Positions 7,507-15,818 of a stretch of DNA of 32,357 nucleotides are shown piece by piece. This DNA is from Methanobacteriota archaeon (GTDB taxonomy: Archaea > Thermoplasmatota > Poseidoniia > Poseidoniales > Thalassarchaeaceae): contig PBDV01000015.1 of the NCBI GenBank assembly GCA_002718215.1, forward strand, positions 13,723 to 46,079, read 5' to 3'. How positions within the stretch are numbered: position 1 is the first letter of the stretch; every line of letters begins with the position of its first letter. The position numbers and the translations under genes are program-made. The notes beneath the pieces were generated by a model that ran no database searches, had not been told where the DNA came from, and saw only the letters and a list, made by a program, of their open reading frames with translations.

Positions 7507-9078
7507 TTAGTCTACCCATCGATATCGGCGTTCTCCTGGGAGGCCGCCATTTACTTCTCGTACTATTGCGAATTCTTGGCTTGGTTCAATGATTGATTCC
7601 GTGGTACTCCCCCGATGCAATGCTTCGTAATCATCACTAAGGATTGGCCGTCGAAGGTCCAATCGTTCAAACAGTAGGAATCTAGAGGCAATTTCTTTCC
7701 ATTGAGGTTGAATAATCCCTTCGAAAACTTTGGCTTTAGCTCCAGAACCATATCCGCATAATCCTATTCTTTGCCCTTCAATAGCATTATTTTCATCATA
7801 ATCACATTCTAGTGAAGACATCAATGCAAGAAAAATCGAACCAGTATATTGGTTACCAATTAGACTTGAAGCCCTTTGCCCACGTTCAATCCTTTCATCT
7901 GCGAATTTCTTGAATTCCGTTGTTTTCGAAATTGCTCGCCTATAGGCATCATTTGCTTTATCGAATTCGGCGATTCCTTCGGGTGTGTCTTCAAAGTCTT
8001 CAATTAGAGGCTCAACGCCAATTTCTTCCACGATGTTGTCCCAAACAGGAGTTCCTCTTCGATCATGCCTGAATACATCCGGGAACATCCTCTTTCCTTG
8101 GAATGCATATGGAAGATGAACAATAATTCGCTTCCATTGTTCAGTAAGAATTGGATCAGTCTTTGGATTTAGGCGACCACTTCTCTCTGCTTTTCCATGA
8201 AAATCGATAAATGCCTGTTTTACTGATTCCATGTAACATCTATTCGAGAATTGTCCATCAAAAACTGGTGTATCTCTGTGAATCTTCAATGTATCCTCTG
8301 CGAATAATTCGTCGTTAGACATCTTAGAACCACGAAGATTTCTCATCATACGGTCACTAAGTCCCGATTTGAATGACTGCCCTGTCTCACGTGCTAAATC
8401 TAAAACTCGTTCGATTACATTCTTGACTGGTACTTCTCTTCTCGGTTTGAAGAAATCATGTACGGGTGTGGTCGATACTCCCCAGTTATCTGGAATTACC
8501 AACAATCGAGGATTGGCTCTGATTAAGATGCCTCCTCCTCCTGCTCCCTGAGTATATTCTCCACTCGATTCCATGTCGTACTTGGCATTATCACTGAAAA
8601 CAACAATTCCAATTCGCTCTTCTCGTTCCCCCCCTCTGGCAACCCAATCAAGGGTGTTGTGGAGTGCATCTACAGCGCCGATACAAGCGAAAGTCATGTC
8701 GACGACATCACAATTTCTGAAACTGTCTGGTCCAAATTCTTTGGCATATCTTTGTTGTAGCATGTCGATAATGTACGTTGCAGTAGGTTTCGCTCCATCC
8801 AATGCTGACTCGGTCCCTAGGTATATTCTCCCTATTTGGGATGGTGATAACCCGTTTCGATCGATTAGTCTAGCAACTGCATTCGCTCCCATAGTTGCAG
8901 TATCTTCGTGTGCATCTGGAATTGCCATTGCATTGAGCCCCAATCCCTTATTCAGTTTCTCGAAATCGGCACCTCTGAATTTGGCAAAATCCTTCATGTC
9001 GAAATAGAGGCGTGGGAAATGAATTGCAAAATCATCAATGCCAACATCCATCGTAATCATCTCTAGCGGCTGCCTCAT
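7507..9078 (-). CDS. Hydroxymethylglutaryl-CoA synthase
   Basis: A 523-residue thiolase-superfamily enzyme condensing acetoacetyl-CoA and acetyl-CoA to HMG-CoA for the mevalonate pathway to archaeal isoprenoid lipids. Catalytic positions are visible: GTES with Glu90, TFACIGA with Cys132 as acylated nucleophile, and IVHLPYAFQGK with His321. FSDNAKYDMESSGEYTQGAGG and GYGSGAKAKVFEG also match the family. It is longer than many homologues because of an insertion of roughly 55 residues between HDFFKPRR (207-214) and DTPVFDGQFSN (269-279). A TATA-like box about 23 bp upstream of the first ATG suggests a leaderless transcript starting at 9078; the ATG at 9051 (MDVGIDDF) is an alternative. TyrRS lies upstream on the same strand. 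Confidence 0.93.
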   Translation of the reverse strand: MRQPLEMITMDVGIDDFAIHFPRLYFDMKDFAKFRGADFEKLNKGLGLNAMAIPDAHEDTATMGANAVARLIDRNGLSPSQIGRIYLGTESALDGAKPTATYIIDMLQQRYAKEFGPDSFRNCDVVDMTFACIGAVDALHNTLDWVARGGEREERIGIVVFSDNAKYDMESSGEYTQGAGGGGILIRANPRLLVIPDNWGVSTTPVHDFFKPRREVPVKNVIERVLDLARETGQSFKSGLSDRMMRNLRGSKMSNDELFAEDTLKIHRDTPVFDGQFSNRCYMESVKQAFIDFHGKAERSGRLNPKTDPILTEQWKRIIVHLPYAFQGKRMFPDVFRHDRRGTPVWDNIVEEIGVEPLIEDFEDTPEGIAEFDKANDAYRRAISKTTEFKKFADERIERGQRASSLIGNQYTGSIFLALMSSLECDYDENNAIEGQRIGLCGYGSGAKAKVFEGIIQPQWKEIASRFLLFERLDLRRPILSDDYEALHRGSTTESIIEPSQEFAIVREVNGGLPGERRYRWVD

Positions 9079-9096
9079 CTCATATGAATGAGTGTC

Positions 9097-9107
9097 CTAT
9101 TTTTACC
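9097..9107 (-). promoter_or_regulatory. Putative TATA box (HMG-CoA synthase)
   Basis: The minus strand reads GGTAAAAATAG, centred about 23 nt before the ATG at 9078. This is the distance expected between an archaeal TATA box and a start site at or next to the ATG, so the gene may be transcribed leaderless in addition to read-through from TyrRS. Confidence 0.4.
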
Positions 9108-9135
9108 GGTTAAAACACTAAAAATTGGCTTATTT

Positions 9136-10281
9136 TCAACCACCGGTCATCTTATTCACAGCATCTAACAGTTCAGGTTTTTCATCAAAATGTTCTGAAA
9201 TAGGTGCTAGTATCTCAGTCAATCCACGGGCAATTGCCATTTTGGCATCGAAAGGATGCACAGTTCCATCATTTACTGCAGAAATTAGTGAATCTAGATC
9301 TGACCAAGAAGATGGTTCTCCAAATTCAGGTTTGGGTTGAACGTGCAATTCTCCTTGACTTGGCATTATTACGTGTTTAGCGATCTCATATACTGGCGAA
9401 TCCGAATTTCCAGGCTCAAGAAATGCTTTTCGAAATTTCTTTTCCAATTTTTTAGCCGTATCGTGTAACAATACTGCATTATTTGGGTCTGATTTTGACA
9501 TTTTGTGGTCGAATGAATCCATTCTACCACCTCCTCTCCCTTTCAATCCAGACAGCATAGGTGTATGGATACATGTTGCCTTAATCCATTGGTTTCGGTC
9601 TCCAACATCTCTCATGTACATGTGTGCTTTACGTTGATCCATTCCTCCAAATGCGATGTCTACATTTAATTCGAAAATATCCGCAGCCTGCATAGCTGGA
9701 TAAAAGAAAGCAGAAAGATCGTCATCAGATGAGTCTTCACTCCTACCCATTATGCTGAAAGTTCTTCTTGCCCTCGAAAGACTCATGCCCTTGGAACATC
9801 TTAGAACCCTCTCCCAGTATTTTCCTGAATCCATCAATTCACTTGCTCTCATGAATCTAATTTGTCCAGCGCCATCGCCTTCATCCGGGAATCCAAGTAG
9901 AACTCTGAATACTTCAGACATGTAGTCCCCAGCAATCGAAATTTTATCCATATCTCTATCGAACTTATCATTTACCCATGCATGCCAATCTGCTAGGAAA
10001 ACTAGAACATTCACTCCTTGATTTAGCATATTTCTAATCGAATCTGCTAGAATAATCCAACCAAGGTGTGCCTTTCCACTTGGCTCTAGGCCGATATATG
10101 CTCTTAGAACCGAATCTCCGCCATGTGAATTATTTCCATTCAGTACTGAAACCACATGTTCTAATCCAACAATTTCCTCTACTCCACCAAACATCGACAA
10201 AATCTTTCCTCGATTTTGTTCAGTTAATTCTGAGGAACCTGTTGTTTCATCTAAAAGACGATTGATTTCCTCCGGAGTCAT
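9136..10281 (-). CDS. tyrS: Tyrosyl-tRNA synthetase (archaeal/eukaryotic type)
   Basis: A 381-residue class I aminoacyl-tRNA synthetase charging tRNA-Tyr. Visible elements are GLEPSGKAHLGW (64-75, the HIGH motif as HLGW), LADWHAWVNDK, YPAMQAADIF, the tyrosine-pocket region FGGMDQRKAHM, and KMSKS at 260-264. GLEPSGK, GGMDQRK and the ending HPFDAKMAIARGLTEIL line up with archaeal TyrRS rather than TrpRS. The start at 10281 is preferred because GAGGGA stands before it and it leaves 13 bp to the upstream gene; the longest frame (to 10326) would overlap that gene by 32 bp. It is the middle gene of a three-gene minus-strand run. Confidence 0.93.
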   Translation of the reverse strand: MTPEEINRLLDETTGSSELTEQNRGKILSMFGGVEEIVGLEHVVSVLNGNNSHGGDSVLRAYIGLEPSGKAHLGWIILADSIRNMLNQGVNVLVFLADWHAWVNDKFDRDMDKISIAGDYMSEVFRVLLGFPDEGDGAGQIRFMRASELMDSGKYWERVLRCSKGMSLSRARRTFSIMGRSEDSSDDDLSAFFYPAMQAADIFELNVDIAFGGMDQRKAHMYMRDVGDRNQWIKATCIHTPMLSGLKGRGGGRMDSFDHKMSKSDPNNAVLLHDTAKKLEKKFRKAFLEPGNSDSPVYEIAKHVIMPSQGELHVQPKPEFGEPSSWSDLDSLISAVNDGTVHPFDAKMAIARGLTEILAPISEHFDEKPELLDAVNKMTGG

Positions 10282-10294
10282 TGGTTTTCCCTCA

Positions 10295-10807
10295 TTAATT
10301 GAGCAACTTGGATAGTTTTTCACCACGTCCAGCTGCTTTGGTATTATCTCCAGCCTCTAGGGCTGCTTCAATTTCTTCAATCAATGATTCAGCCTTTTCC
10401 CTTGTTTCGTCTGGAAGGTTGTTTGCTAGCGACATAAAATGTCTAGCAGAAGAAATTGCGGATTTTGCTTTATTGGCCTTTTTACCCCATTCTTTTGCCT
10501 TGTCTCCACGTTTCTTCGCATCATACCCTGTTGATTCATCTAAGAATTGAGTCCATCGAACCCGATCTTGCTGTGCTTCCTTAATTGAATCTGGATTTGA
10601 AAAATCCGGTTTTTCGTTGTCTACTTCTACGATTAGTGCATCGCCATCATAATGTGCTTCAATACTTTTCATTATGCCATGTGAGCCTTTGAATGCATTT
10701 TCTCCTGTTGATTCTACATTATCAAAGAATTTCTTTGCCAATTCAGCTAATCCACCGTCTGCAGTAACCTGCTTGACCAATCCTCTTGTCGTTGCGAAGC
10801 GTTCCAT
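10295..10807 (-). CDS. Hypothetical helical protein
   Basis: A 170-residue protein of unknown family. Its N-terminal third contains a short beta segment (EAHYDGDALIVEVDN); the remainder is a charged, Lys/Glu/Ala-rich helical region with probable coiled coil (about residues 85-170, including KRGDKAKEWGKKANKAK). There is no signal peptide or membrane segment, so it is probably cytosolic. The ATG at 10807 is chosen because GGGAGGGGC precedes it; the longest frame would add 22 arginine-containing residues read through the promoter. It lies 13 bp upstream of TyrRS, probably in one operon, and diverges from the propeller-protein gene at 10903 through a striking inverted repeat. Confidence 0.75.
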   Translation of the reverse strand: MERFATTRGLVKQVTADGGLAELAKKFFDNVESTGENAFKGSHGIMKSIEAHYDGDALIVEVDNEKPDFSNPDSIKEAQQDRVRWTQFLDESTGYDAKKRGDKAKEWGKKANKAKSAISSARHFMSLANNLPDETREKAESLIEEIEAALEAGDNTKAAGRGEKLSKLLN

Positions 10808-10906
10808 GCCCCTCCCGGTGAGGCGAGAGGACTTGAATGCTCCCAGTGGGGAAAGAAGACTTGGACCGTTCACATGATGAAGTCGAGCGTCCCCGGAGGG
10901 GCATGG
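10804..10906. repeat. Perfect 12-bp inverted repeat covering both start codons of a divergent pair
   Basis: CCATGCCCCTCC at 10804-10815 is the exact reverse complement of GGAGGGGCATGG at 10895-10906. Each arm contains the purine-rich ribosome binding site and the ATG of one of the two divergent genes. The spacer is 79 bp. The same 12-mer occurs at the acyl-CoA dehydrogenase start (4750-4761). Confidence 0.85.
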
Positions 10907-12123
10907 GCCGAGGCCGTCCGGGAGTCATTTTAGTGCTTTTTTTGGCATTTCTTGTTGTGCCCGTGCATGCTGAATCGGTAGTGAAGTCCGATGAATCTGT
11001 AACTCTAAGTGATGAATCTATTTTTCTTAATGCTCTTGATTCTAATCACATTGAATCTTTGGCCGTAGGTGAGGAGGGCGTTGTTTTCTCAATACCAAAT
11101 GATAGCCCGCAAGAGGCAATTCAACTTGAATCGATAACCGATCAAAACCTCAATGCTGTTGATTTCCATCCCGCTGGAAATGCATTCATCGTAGGAGATT
11201 TGGGGAGAGTGCTCCGATATGATTACCAAGATCAACGTTTATCCAATGTTTCTGGAACATCTTTAGTCGAGATTAGCACACTAACTTCAGTTGCTTGGAA
11301 TACAAATGGTGCTTGGGCATATATTGCTGCAGATTCGGGTCGTATTTGGAGATTCAGATCTTTAGTTGATGGTGGTGAGATGTATGCCCTAGAAAATACT
11401 CGAGAAAGTCCAGTGAAAGGTATTGATTGCCATTCTGTAGTTCGATTATGTGTTGTTATTACAGAATCTGATGGTATTGCAATAATAGATGCTGAACATG
11501 AAGTTACATGGCTTGGAGGAACTGCAACAATTTGGAATGACGTAGAATGTGCAAGTGACAATATCGCCGTTTGTGTTGCAGTAGGGGCTAATCGATACAT
11601 TGGCACAATTCGATTGGATGATTCTTCAAACGGTGAAACCATTCTAGATGCGGAAATGCTTAGTGAATTAGAAAGTGAATTATCTAGCATTTGTGGACAT
11701 AGCGAGGATAGAATGATGATTGGCACCACCCCCTATGGATTAATCGATTTTCGACCATCATCCGAGGATGCATTTCCCTGGTATGAGCATTCTGATGCCG
11801 CTGATCAACAATTGGAAATTACCACTAGTCCAGTGGTATGTTCTTGGAGTACTTCTGAAGCAACAGGGTGGCTACTAAATTCTAGAGGTGAAGCGATTAG
11901 TTTTGTTCCAATAGAAATTGAAAATCCGTTGCTAACTAGCCTAGCGGGTTACGCTTTGGCAGTTGTTGTTGTAATCAGTGTCCCTGGAATTGTTGTTGGC
12001 TTGATTTTCATGAATAGTCCAAAGATGCAGGCAGCATATTCTCGATGGCGAAGAAAACGCAAGGGGTTGGAGCCATCGTTGAAGGAAAAGCGGGAAGAAA
12101 GGAGGAAGCGGGACCGTTCATAA
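10903..12123 (+). CDS. Membrane-anchored beta-propeller (WD40-like) surface protein
   Basis: A 406-residue type I membrane protein. The N-terminus (MGRGRPGVILVLFLAFLVVP, then VHA) is a clear signal peptide. The ectodomain has repeated propeller-like strands such as LNAVDFHPAGNAFIVGD, SVAWNTNGAWAYIAAD and GRIWRF, resembling WD40/YVTN blades without strict WD dipeptides. A single transmembrane helix lies near residues 345-370 (SLAGYALAVVVVISVPGIVV), followed by a strongly basic cytoplasmic tail (RWRRKRKG, then EKREERRKRDRS). A role in binding or in surface structure is inferred; no enzyme motif is seen. The start at 10903 is preferred over an ATG at 10837 because it starts the signal peptide and has GGAGGGG before it. 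Glutaryl-CoA dehydrogenase follows after 66 bp. Confidence 0.75.
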   Translation: MGRGRPGVILVLFLAFLVVPVHAESVVKSDESVTLSDESIFLNALDSNHIESLAVGEEGVVFSIPNDSPQEAIQLESITDQNLNAVDFHPAGNAFIVGDLGRVLRYDYQDQRLSNVSGTSLVEISTLTSVAWNTNGAWAYIAADSGRIWRFRSLVDGGEMYALENTRESPVKGIDCHSVVRLCVVITESDGIAIIDAEHEVTWLGGTATIWNDVECASDNIAVCVAVGANRYIGTIRLDDSSNGETILDAEMLSELESELSSICGHSEDRMMIGTTPYGLIDFRPSSEDAFPWYEHSDAADQQLEITTSPVVCSWSTSEATGWLLNSRGEAISFVPIEIENPLLTSLAGYALAVVVVISVPGIVVGLIFMNSPKMQAAYSRWRRKRKGLEPSLKEKREERRKRDRS

Positions 12124-12189
12124 TTTGTCTACAAATTTCGGTAAGGTTCAAGCGGCGCTTACAGAGGCGAGTAACAAGGGGAGAGTTGT

Positions 12190-13365
12190 ATGGCATACGA
12201 AGCATTGGATTTCTTTGACGTCGATAAGATGTTGACTGAAGAGGAGCTAATGCTCCGAGATATGGTTAGGGATTGGGTAGACGAGAAGGTAATTCCCAAT
12301 ATAGAAAAGGCATACAATGAGGCATATTTCCCTGAAGAATGGATTAGAGATCTTGGAGAAATGGGCGTTCTTGGGATGGTAGTTCCTGAAGAATATGGTT
12401 GTGCAGGTATGTCTTACACTGCTTACGGCGTTGTATGCCGGGAGTTGGAACGTGGAGATTCAGGTTTGCGTTCATTCTGTAGCGTACAAGGTTCTTTGTC
12501 CATGCATCCAATTCACAAATTTGGAACAGAGGAACAGAAACACAAGTATCTCCCTGGAATGGCTACGGGCGAAATTATTGGTTGCTTTGGATTAACTGAA
12601 CCCGATTACGGCTCTAATCCGGGTGGCATGATTACTAAGGCAGAGAAGGTCGATGGAGGATATATCCTGAATGGAGCCAAAATGTGGATTACCAATGGTA
12701 CTGTTGCAGATATTGCAATAGTTTGGGCCAAGTTAGATGGAGAAATTCGCGGATTCATTGTTGATAAGGACGACGAAGGATTCAGTGCTCCCGAGCAGAA
12801 GGGAAAGCATTCACTTCGAGCATCCGTTACATCAGAACTGGTACTTCAGGATGTTTTTGTTCCTGATGATCGATATTTGCCTGGTGCAAAGGGATTGGGG
12901 GGTCCATTTTCTTGCCTTAATCGCGCTCGTTATGGGATTGCATGGGGCTCTATTGGTTCGGCTCAAGCATGTTTTGACGCTGCAAAGAAATACTCGTTGG
13001 AAAGAATCCAATTCGATCATCCAATTGCCGCATATCAGCTTATTCAGATGAAACTCGCAACCATGTTAAGAGAGATTACCAAGGGGCAACTTCTTGCATA
13101 TCATCTAGGTCGTAGAGTGGATGAGGATGATTGGTTCCCAGAGATGATTAGTTTAGCGAAAATGAACAATGTCGATATTGCTCTAGATATTGCTAGGGTG
13201 GCCAGAGACATTCATGGTGCGAATGGTGTTACTGACGAATATCCAATAATGCGTCATATGAACAATCTTGAATCTGTTAAGACCTATGAAGGAACTCACG
13301 ATATTCACAATTTGATTCTTGCTCGCCATATTACTGGCATACAATCCTTTACTCGCAAATTGTGA
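12190..13365 (+). CDS. gcdH: Glutaryl-CoA dehydrogenase-like acyl-CoA dehydrogenase
   Basis: A 391-residue flavoenzyme most like glutaryl-CoA dehydrogenase, which oxidises and decarboxylates glutaryl-CoA to crotonyl-CoA in lysine and tryptophan breakdown. Supporting segments are LRSFCSVQGSLSMHPI (Arg94 at the position of the glutarate-binding arginine), GCFGLTEPDYGSNPGGM, KMWITNG, KGKHSLRAS, GGPFSCLNRARYGIAWG, and TYEGTHDIHNLILARHITGIQ with catalytic Glu367. The match runs to the C-terminus, so this is a firmer substrate assignment than for most acyl-CoA dehydrogenases. AAGGGGAGAG precedes the ATG. The methyltransferase gene follows after 9 bp. Electrons would pass to ETF, encoded about 4 kb downstream. 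Decarboxylation should be treated as inferred, since non-decarboxylating relatives exist. Confidence 0.9.
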   Translation: MAYEALDFFDVDKMLTEEELMLRDMVRDWVDEKVIPNIEKAYNEAYFPEEWIRDLGEMGVLGMVVPEEYGCAGMSYTAYGVVCRELERGDSGLRSFCSVQGSLSMHPIHKFGTEEQKHKYLPGMATGEIIGCFGLTEPDYGSNPGGMITKAEKVDGGYILNGAKMWITNGTVADIAIVWAKLDGEIRGFIVDKDDEGFSAPEQKGKHSLRASVTSELVLQDVFVPDDRYLPGAKGLGGPFSCLNRARYGIAWGSIGSAQACFDAAKKYSLERIQFDHPIAAYQLIQMKLATMLREITKGQLLAYHLGRRVDEDDWFPEMISLAKMNNVDIALDIARVARDIHGANGVTDEYPIMRHMNNLESVKTYEGTHDIHNLILARHITGIQSFTRKL

Positions 13366-13374
13366 GGTTTTGCA

Positions 13375-14001
13375 ATGCGTCCTGCTGTAGATGTATTTGG
13401 TGAGTGGGCTGACATTGGTAAGGATGAAGGGATGGAAAAGGGGCATGCTCCATCCGTAAATGAGATTCTAAATGCTGCATTCAAAGAATTAAATCCCGAA
13501 ACAATCGAAAGAGGATTTTCAGCTATTGATGCAGGTTGTGGGAATGGCTGGGGAGTCAGATTATTTTCTGCACATGACAATTGCTCCATGGCAATTGGAG
13601 TTGATGGCGCTGAATCAATGGTATTGCGAGCATTGGAGAAAGACCCTGAAGGAATGTATTTTCACGCTAATCTAAGTAAATGGTCACCTCCAGAAATGGT
13701 TGATTTAGTTCATTCAATGGAGGTTCTGTATTATCTTGATGATATTCCCGATTTTTTGAATCGAGTTAGAGAAGAATGGTTGGTTTCGGGGGGCGTTCTT
13801 GCTTTTGGCGTTGATCATTATGCGGAAAACAAGGATAGTTTAGATTGGTCAGAGAAGGTAGGAGTTCGCATGGCTACTCATTCTGAACAAGAGTGGGCAT
13901 CTATGGTTCAACAAGCAGGCTTTGAAATTTTGAAATGTTTTAGAGCCGCTGCCAATGATAATTGGGCTGGAACATTATCTTTTATTGCTCGGAAAATATG
14001 A
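13375..14001 (+). CDS. SAM-dependent methyltransferase, class I
   Basis: A 208-residue Rossmann-fold methyltransferase. Motif I is AIDAGCGNGWG (about residues 48-58), followed by the acidic ribose-binding strand IGVDGAESM, the VDLVHSMEVLYYLDD motif and a post-motif region GGVLAFGVDHY. Substrate is unknown: the fold and length suit a small molecule or quinone-like acceptor, but nothing in the sequence decides this. It lies 9 bp after the glutaryl-CoA dehydrogenase gene and is surely co-transcribed with it; the functional link is not evident. Confidence 0.85.
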   Translation: MRPAVDVFGEWADIGKDEGMEKGHAPSVNEILNAAFKELNPETIERGFSAIDAGCGNGWGVRLFSAHDNCSMAIGVDGAESMVLRALEKDPEGMYFHANLSKWSPPEMVDLVHSMEVLYYLDDIPDFLNRVREEWLVSGGVLAFGVDHYAENKDSLDWSEKVGVRMATHSEQEWASMVQQAGFEILKCFRAAANDNWAGTLSFIARKI

Positions 14002-14030
14002 AAATATTGATGATTTTCAATCCGTGATGA

Positions 14031-14040
14031 TTATGATAGG
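14031..14040 (+). promoter_or_regulatory. Putative TATA box upstream of membrane subtilase
   Basis: TTATGATAGG is centred about 23 nt before the ATG at 14058. The same TTATGAT heptamer stands about 27 nt before tRNA-Ser at 28431. The geometry fits an archaeal TATA box with a leaderless transcript. Confidence 0.35.
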
Positions 14041-14057
14041 GAACTCATGGGCGTCTC

Positions 14058-15818
14058 ATGGTCGGACAGCCAAAGTCTCCTGAGGCTGTTCTTCTTGCCA
14101 ATTTGGATAATGATGTTGAGAGTGACTCACCCTCAATTTTTCAATTACTTACTCATTTCAAAATTAACATGATTTCTCTTGATTGGGTAAGAGGATTTTC
14201 ACTAACTAGGATGATATATTCGCTATCAGTGTTGTATATATTTTGGATGTTTGCAAAACATGGTGTCAAGGCCTTGATGGTGACTGAGAAATACATACCT
14301 GTTGTGTCGGTAATATTTCCTACAGAGTTCGCTCCCGCTGTATTGATTGGGGTTGGATTAATTGATATCAGTATAGCGTGTATGTTACTTGTTCGCAATC
14401 AACCATGGGTTTTGATTTATGCTGGTATTTATCCCTTCATTCCATTGAGCCTAACGTTTATCGCTACAGGTGAACTTGAATTGTTTGGGAAATTGTTGAT
14501 ATTCTCACTATCAGTTTTAGCGTTATTTACAGCCCCAGTAGAAACTAATATCATCGATTCTATTTTCTCTAGCAGAGAGTATACTCCTAAGCGATTATTA
14601 GCATCAGTAAGTGTTGCGGTTTTACTTATTTTCACTTCTACATTATCTGTGTATTTAGTTGCTAATTCATCTGATGGAGTAGCGGAAGAAATTATTGTTG
14701 AAGAAGATGATTGGCGAGCCTACTCAGTCGTTGCTCCCATTGACACTGGAATCAATGTCTATCATGAGCGTTTTATTCTCAATGAGACACTTCCAGATTG
14801 GATGTTAGAAGGTCTTGGAGTCACGATGTGGTGTAATCTCACCATAGAAGGAAGTTGGCAGGAAAGATATGACTCCGACAAAGAGACATGTTGGGACGTG
14901 ATTACCTCAACTGATATTGTTTATTTCCCTGGAACTAGAATTATTGGAACTACTCCGGATGACAATACTGATATTCCAATTCTAGATGATCCTTCAGATG
15001 GACATGGTACTGCAGTTACTGGTGCTGTTTTGGACGCCAATCCCGATGCAATTATTTTCTTTGTAGAAGGATTCAGTGATGCTGCAGTATTGGCTGCTGC
15101 CGAACAACCATTAGTGGATATTATCTCTACTTCTTTTGGTCCAATTGGTAGTATTCCTGTTCCTGGAATAGAAGATGCAACTCGTGTTGCAGTGGTTGAA
15201 AAACACAAAGTTCACACCGGTGCTGCAGACAATACTCCCTCTCCAGCAGTTCAAGATTCTACTGCTGGCCCTCCATGGTCAATAGGAGTCTCAGGATATG
15301 CAGAGGAAGGAGATGATCAGAAGGAAACCATGAGTGGGTCATACCCAGATATAGCTGCTGATTGGACTCAGGTATTGCCTAATCACGATGATACAGATGG
15401 GTACCATGAAACATCTGGGACATCATTTGCAACTCCTCGAACCGCCGGAATTCTAAGTTTAGTTCTCACTCAACTTAGGGAATTAGGAATGGATTATGGG
15501 TCCGGGGCTTCTGAGGACCGAGAAGGCCTTTTGGTCAACGGTTCCAATATGTCTATTTCAAATCAAGAACTAAGGGATGCATTGAATCTATCAGCTTGGT
15601 ATCCAGGGTTTTCTACTTGGGATCCAACTTCAGGGACTCTTCCTATTTCTCCTATTGCTCCATGTACTCAAGTTGGTTGGGGTGTAGTCAACATGTCCAA
15701 TGTAGAATTGATGTTTGAGCATCTTGCTGGTATCGAAACTATGCCCGATAGGCCTGCAGATGTAGTAGCATGTATGGAGGCAAATCAAGCGATACGTGAA
15801 GCATATTGGGGGGATTAA
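14058..15818 (+). CDS. Polytopic membrane subtilisin-like protease (DoxX-like N-terminus fused to S8 domain)
   Basis: A 586-residue fusion. Residues 1-205 contain five predicted transmembrane helices (about 50-66, 92-112, 116-135, 143-160, 180-202); the first four recall DoxX-type membrane domains, an uncertain assignment. The rest is a subtilisin-family domain with a full catalytic triad: Asp229 in APIDTGIN, His316 in DGHGTAVTG and Ser456 in SGTSFATP; TGAADN (387-392) is placed to supply the oxyanion asparagine. With five helices and a cytoplasmic N-terminus the protease domain would face outward. There is no classical cleavable signal or prodomain. The protein may process surface proteins or degrade external peptides. 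Its stop overlaps the probable GTG start of the MOSC gene. Confidence 0.85.
   Translation: MVGQPKSPEAVLLANLDNDVESDSPSIFQLLTHFKINMISLDWVRGFSLTRMIYSLSVLYIFWMFAKHGVKALMVTEKYIPVVSVIFPTEFAPAVLIGVGLIDISIACMLLVRNQPWVLIYAGIYPFIPLSLTFIATGELELFGKLLIFSLSVLALFTAPVETNIIDSIFSSREYTPKRLLASVSVAVLLIFTSTLSVYLVANSSDGVAEEIIVEEDDWRAYSVVAPIDTGINVYHERFILNETLPDWMLEGLGVTMWCNLTIEGSWQERYDSDKETCWDVITSTDIVYFPGTRIIGTTPDDNTDIPILDDPSDGHGTAVTGAVLDANPDAIIFFVEGFSDAAVLAAAEQPLVDIISTSFGPIGSIPVPGIEDATRVAVVEKHKVHTGAADNTPSPAVQDSTAGPPWSIGVSGYAEEGDDQKETMSGSYPDIAADWTQVLPNHDDTDGYHETSGTSFATPRTAGILSLVLTQLRELGMDYGSGASEDREGLLVNGSNMSISNQELRDALNLSAWYPGFSTWDPTSGTLPISPIAPCTQVGWGVVNMSNVELMFEHLAGIETMPDRPADVVACMEANQAIREAYWGD

Noticed and set aside
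8573-9007. 144-codon plus-strand frame opposite HMG-CoA synthase
   Set aside because: It overlaps the catalytic region of a clear enzyme and shows no family motif.
9136-10281. Alternative assignment as tryptophanyl-tRNA synthetase because of KMSKS
   Set aside because: GLEPSGK, GGMDQRKAHM and the C-terminal block align with archaeal TyrRS.
11232-11729. 165-codon minus-strand frame inside the anchored propeller gene
   Set aside because: Composition is a Ser/Ile-rich antisense shadow; the plus-strand gene has a signal peptide and membrane anchor.
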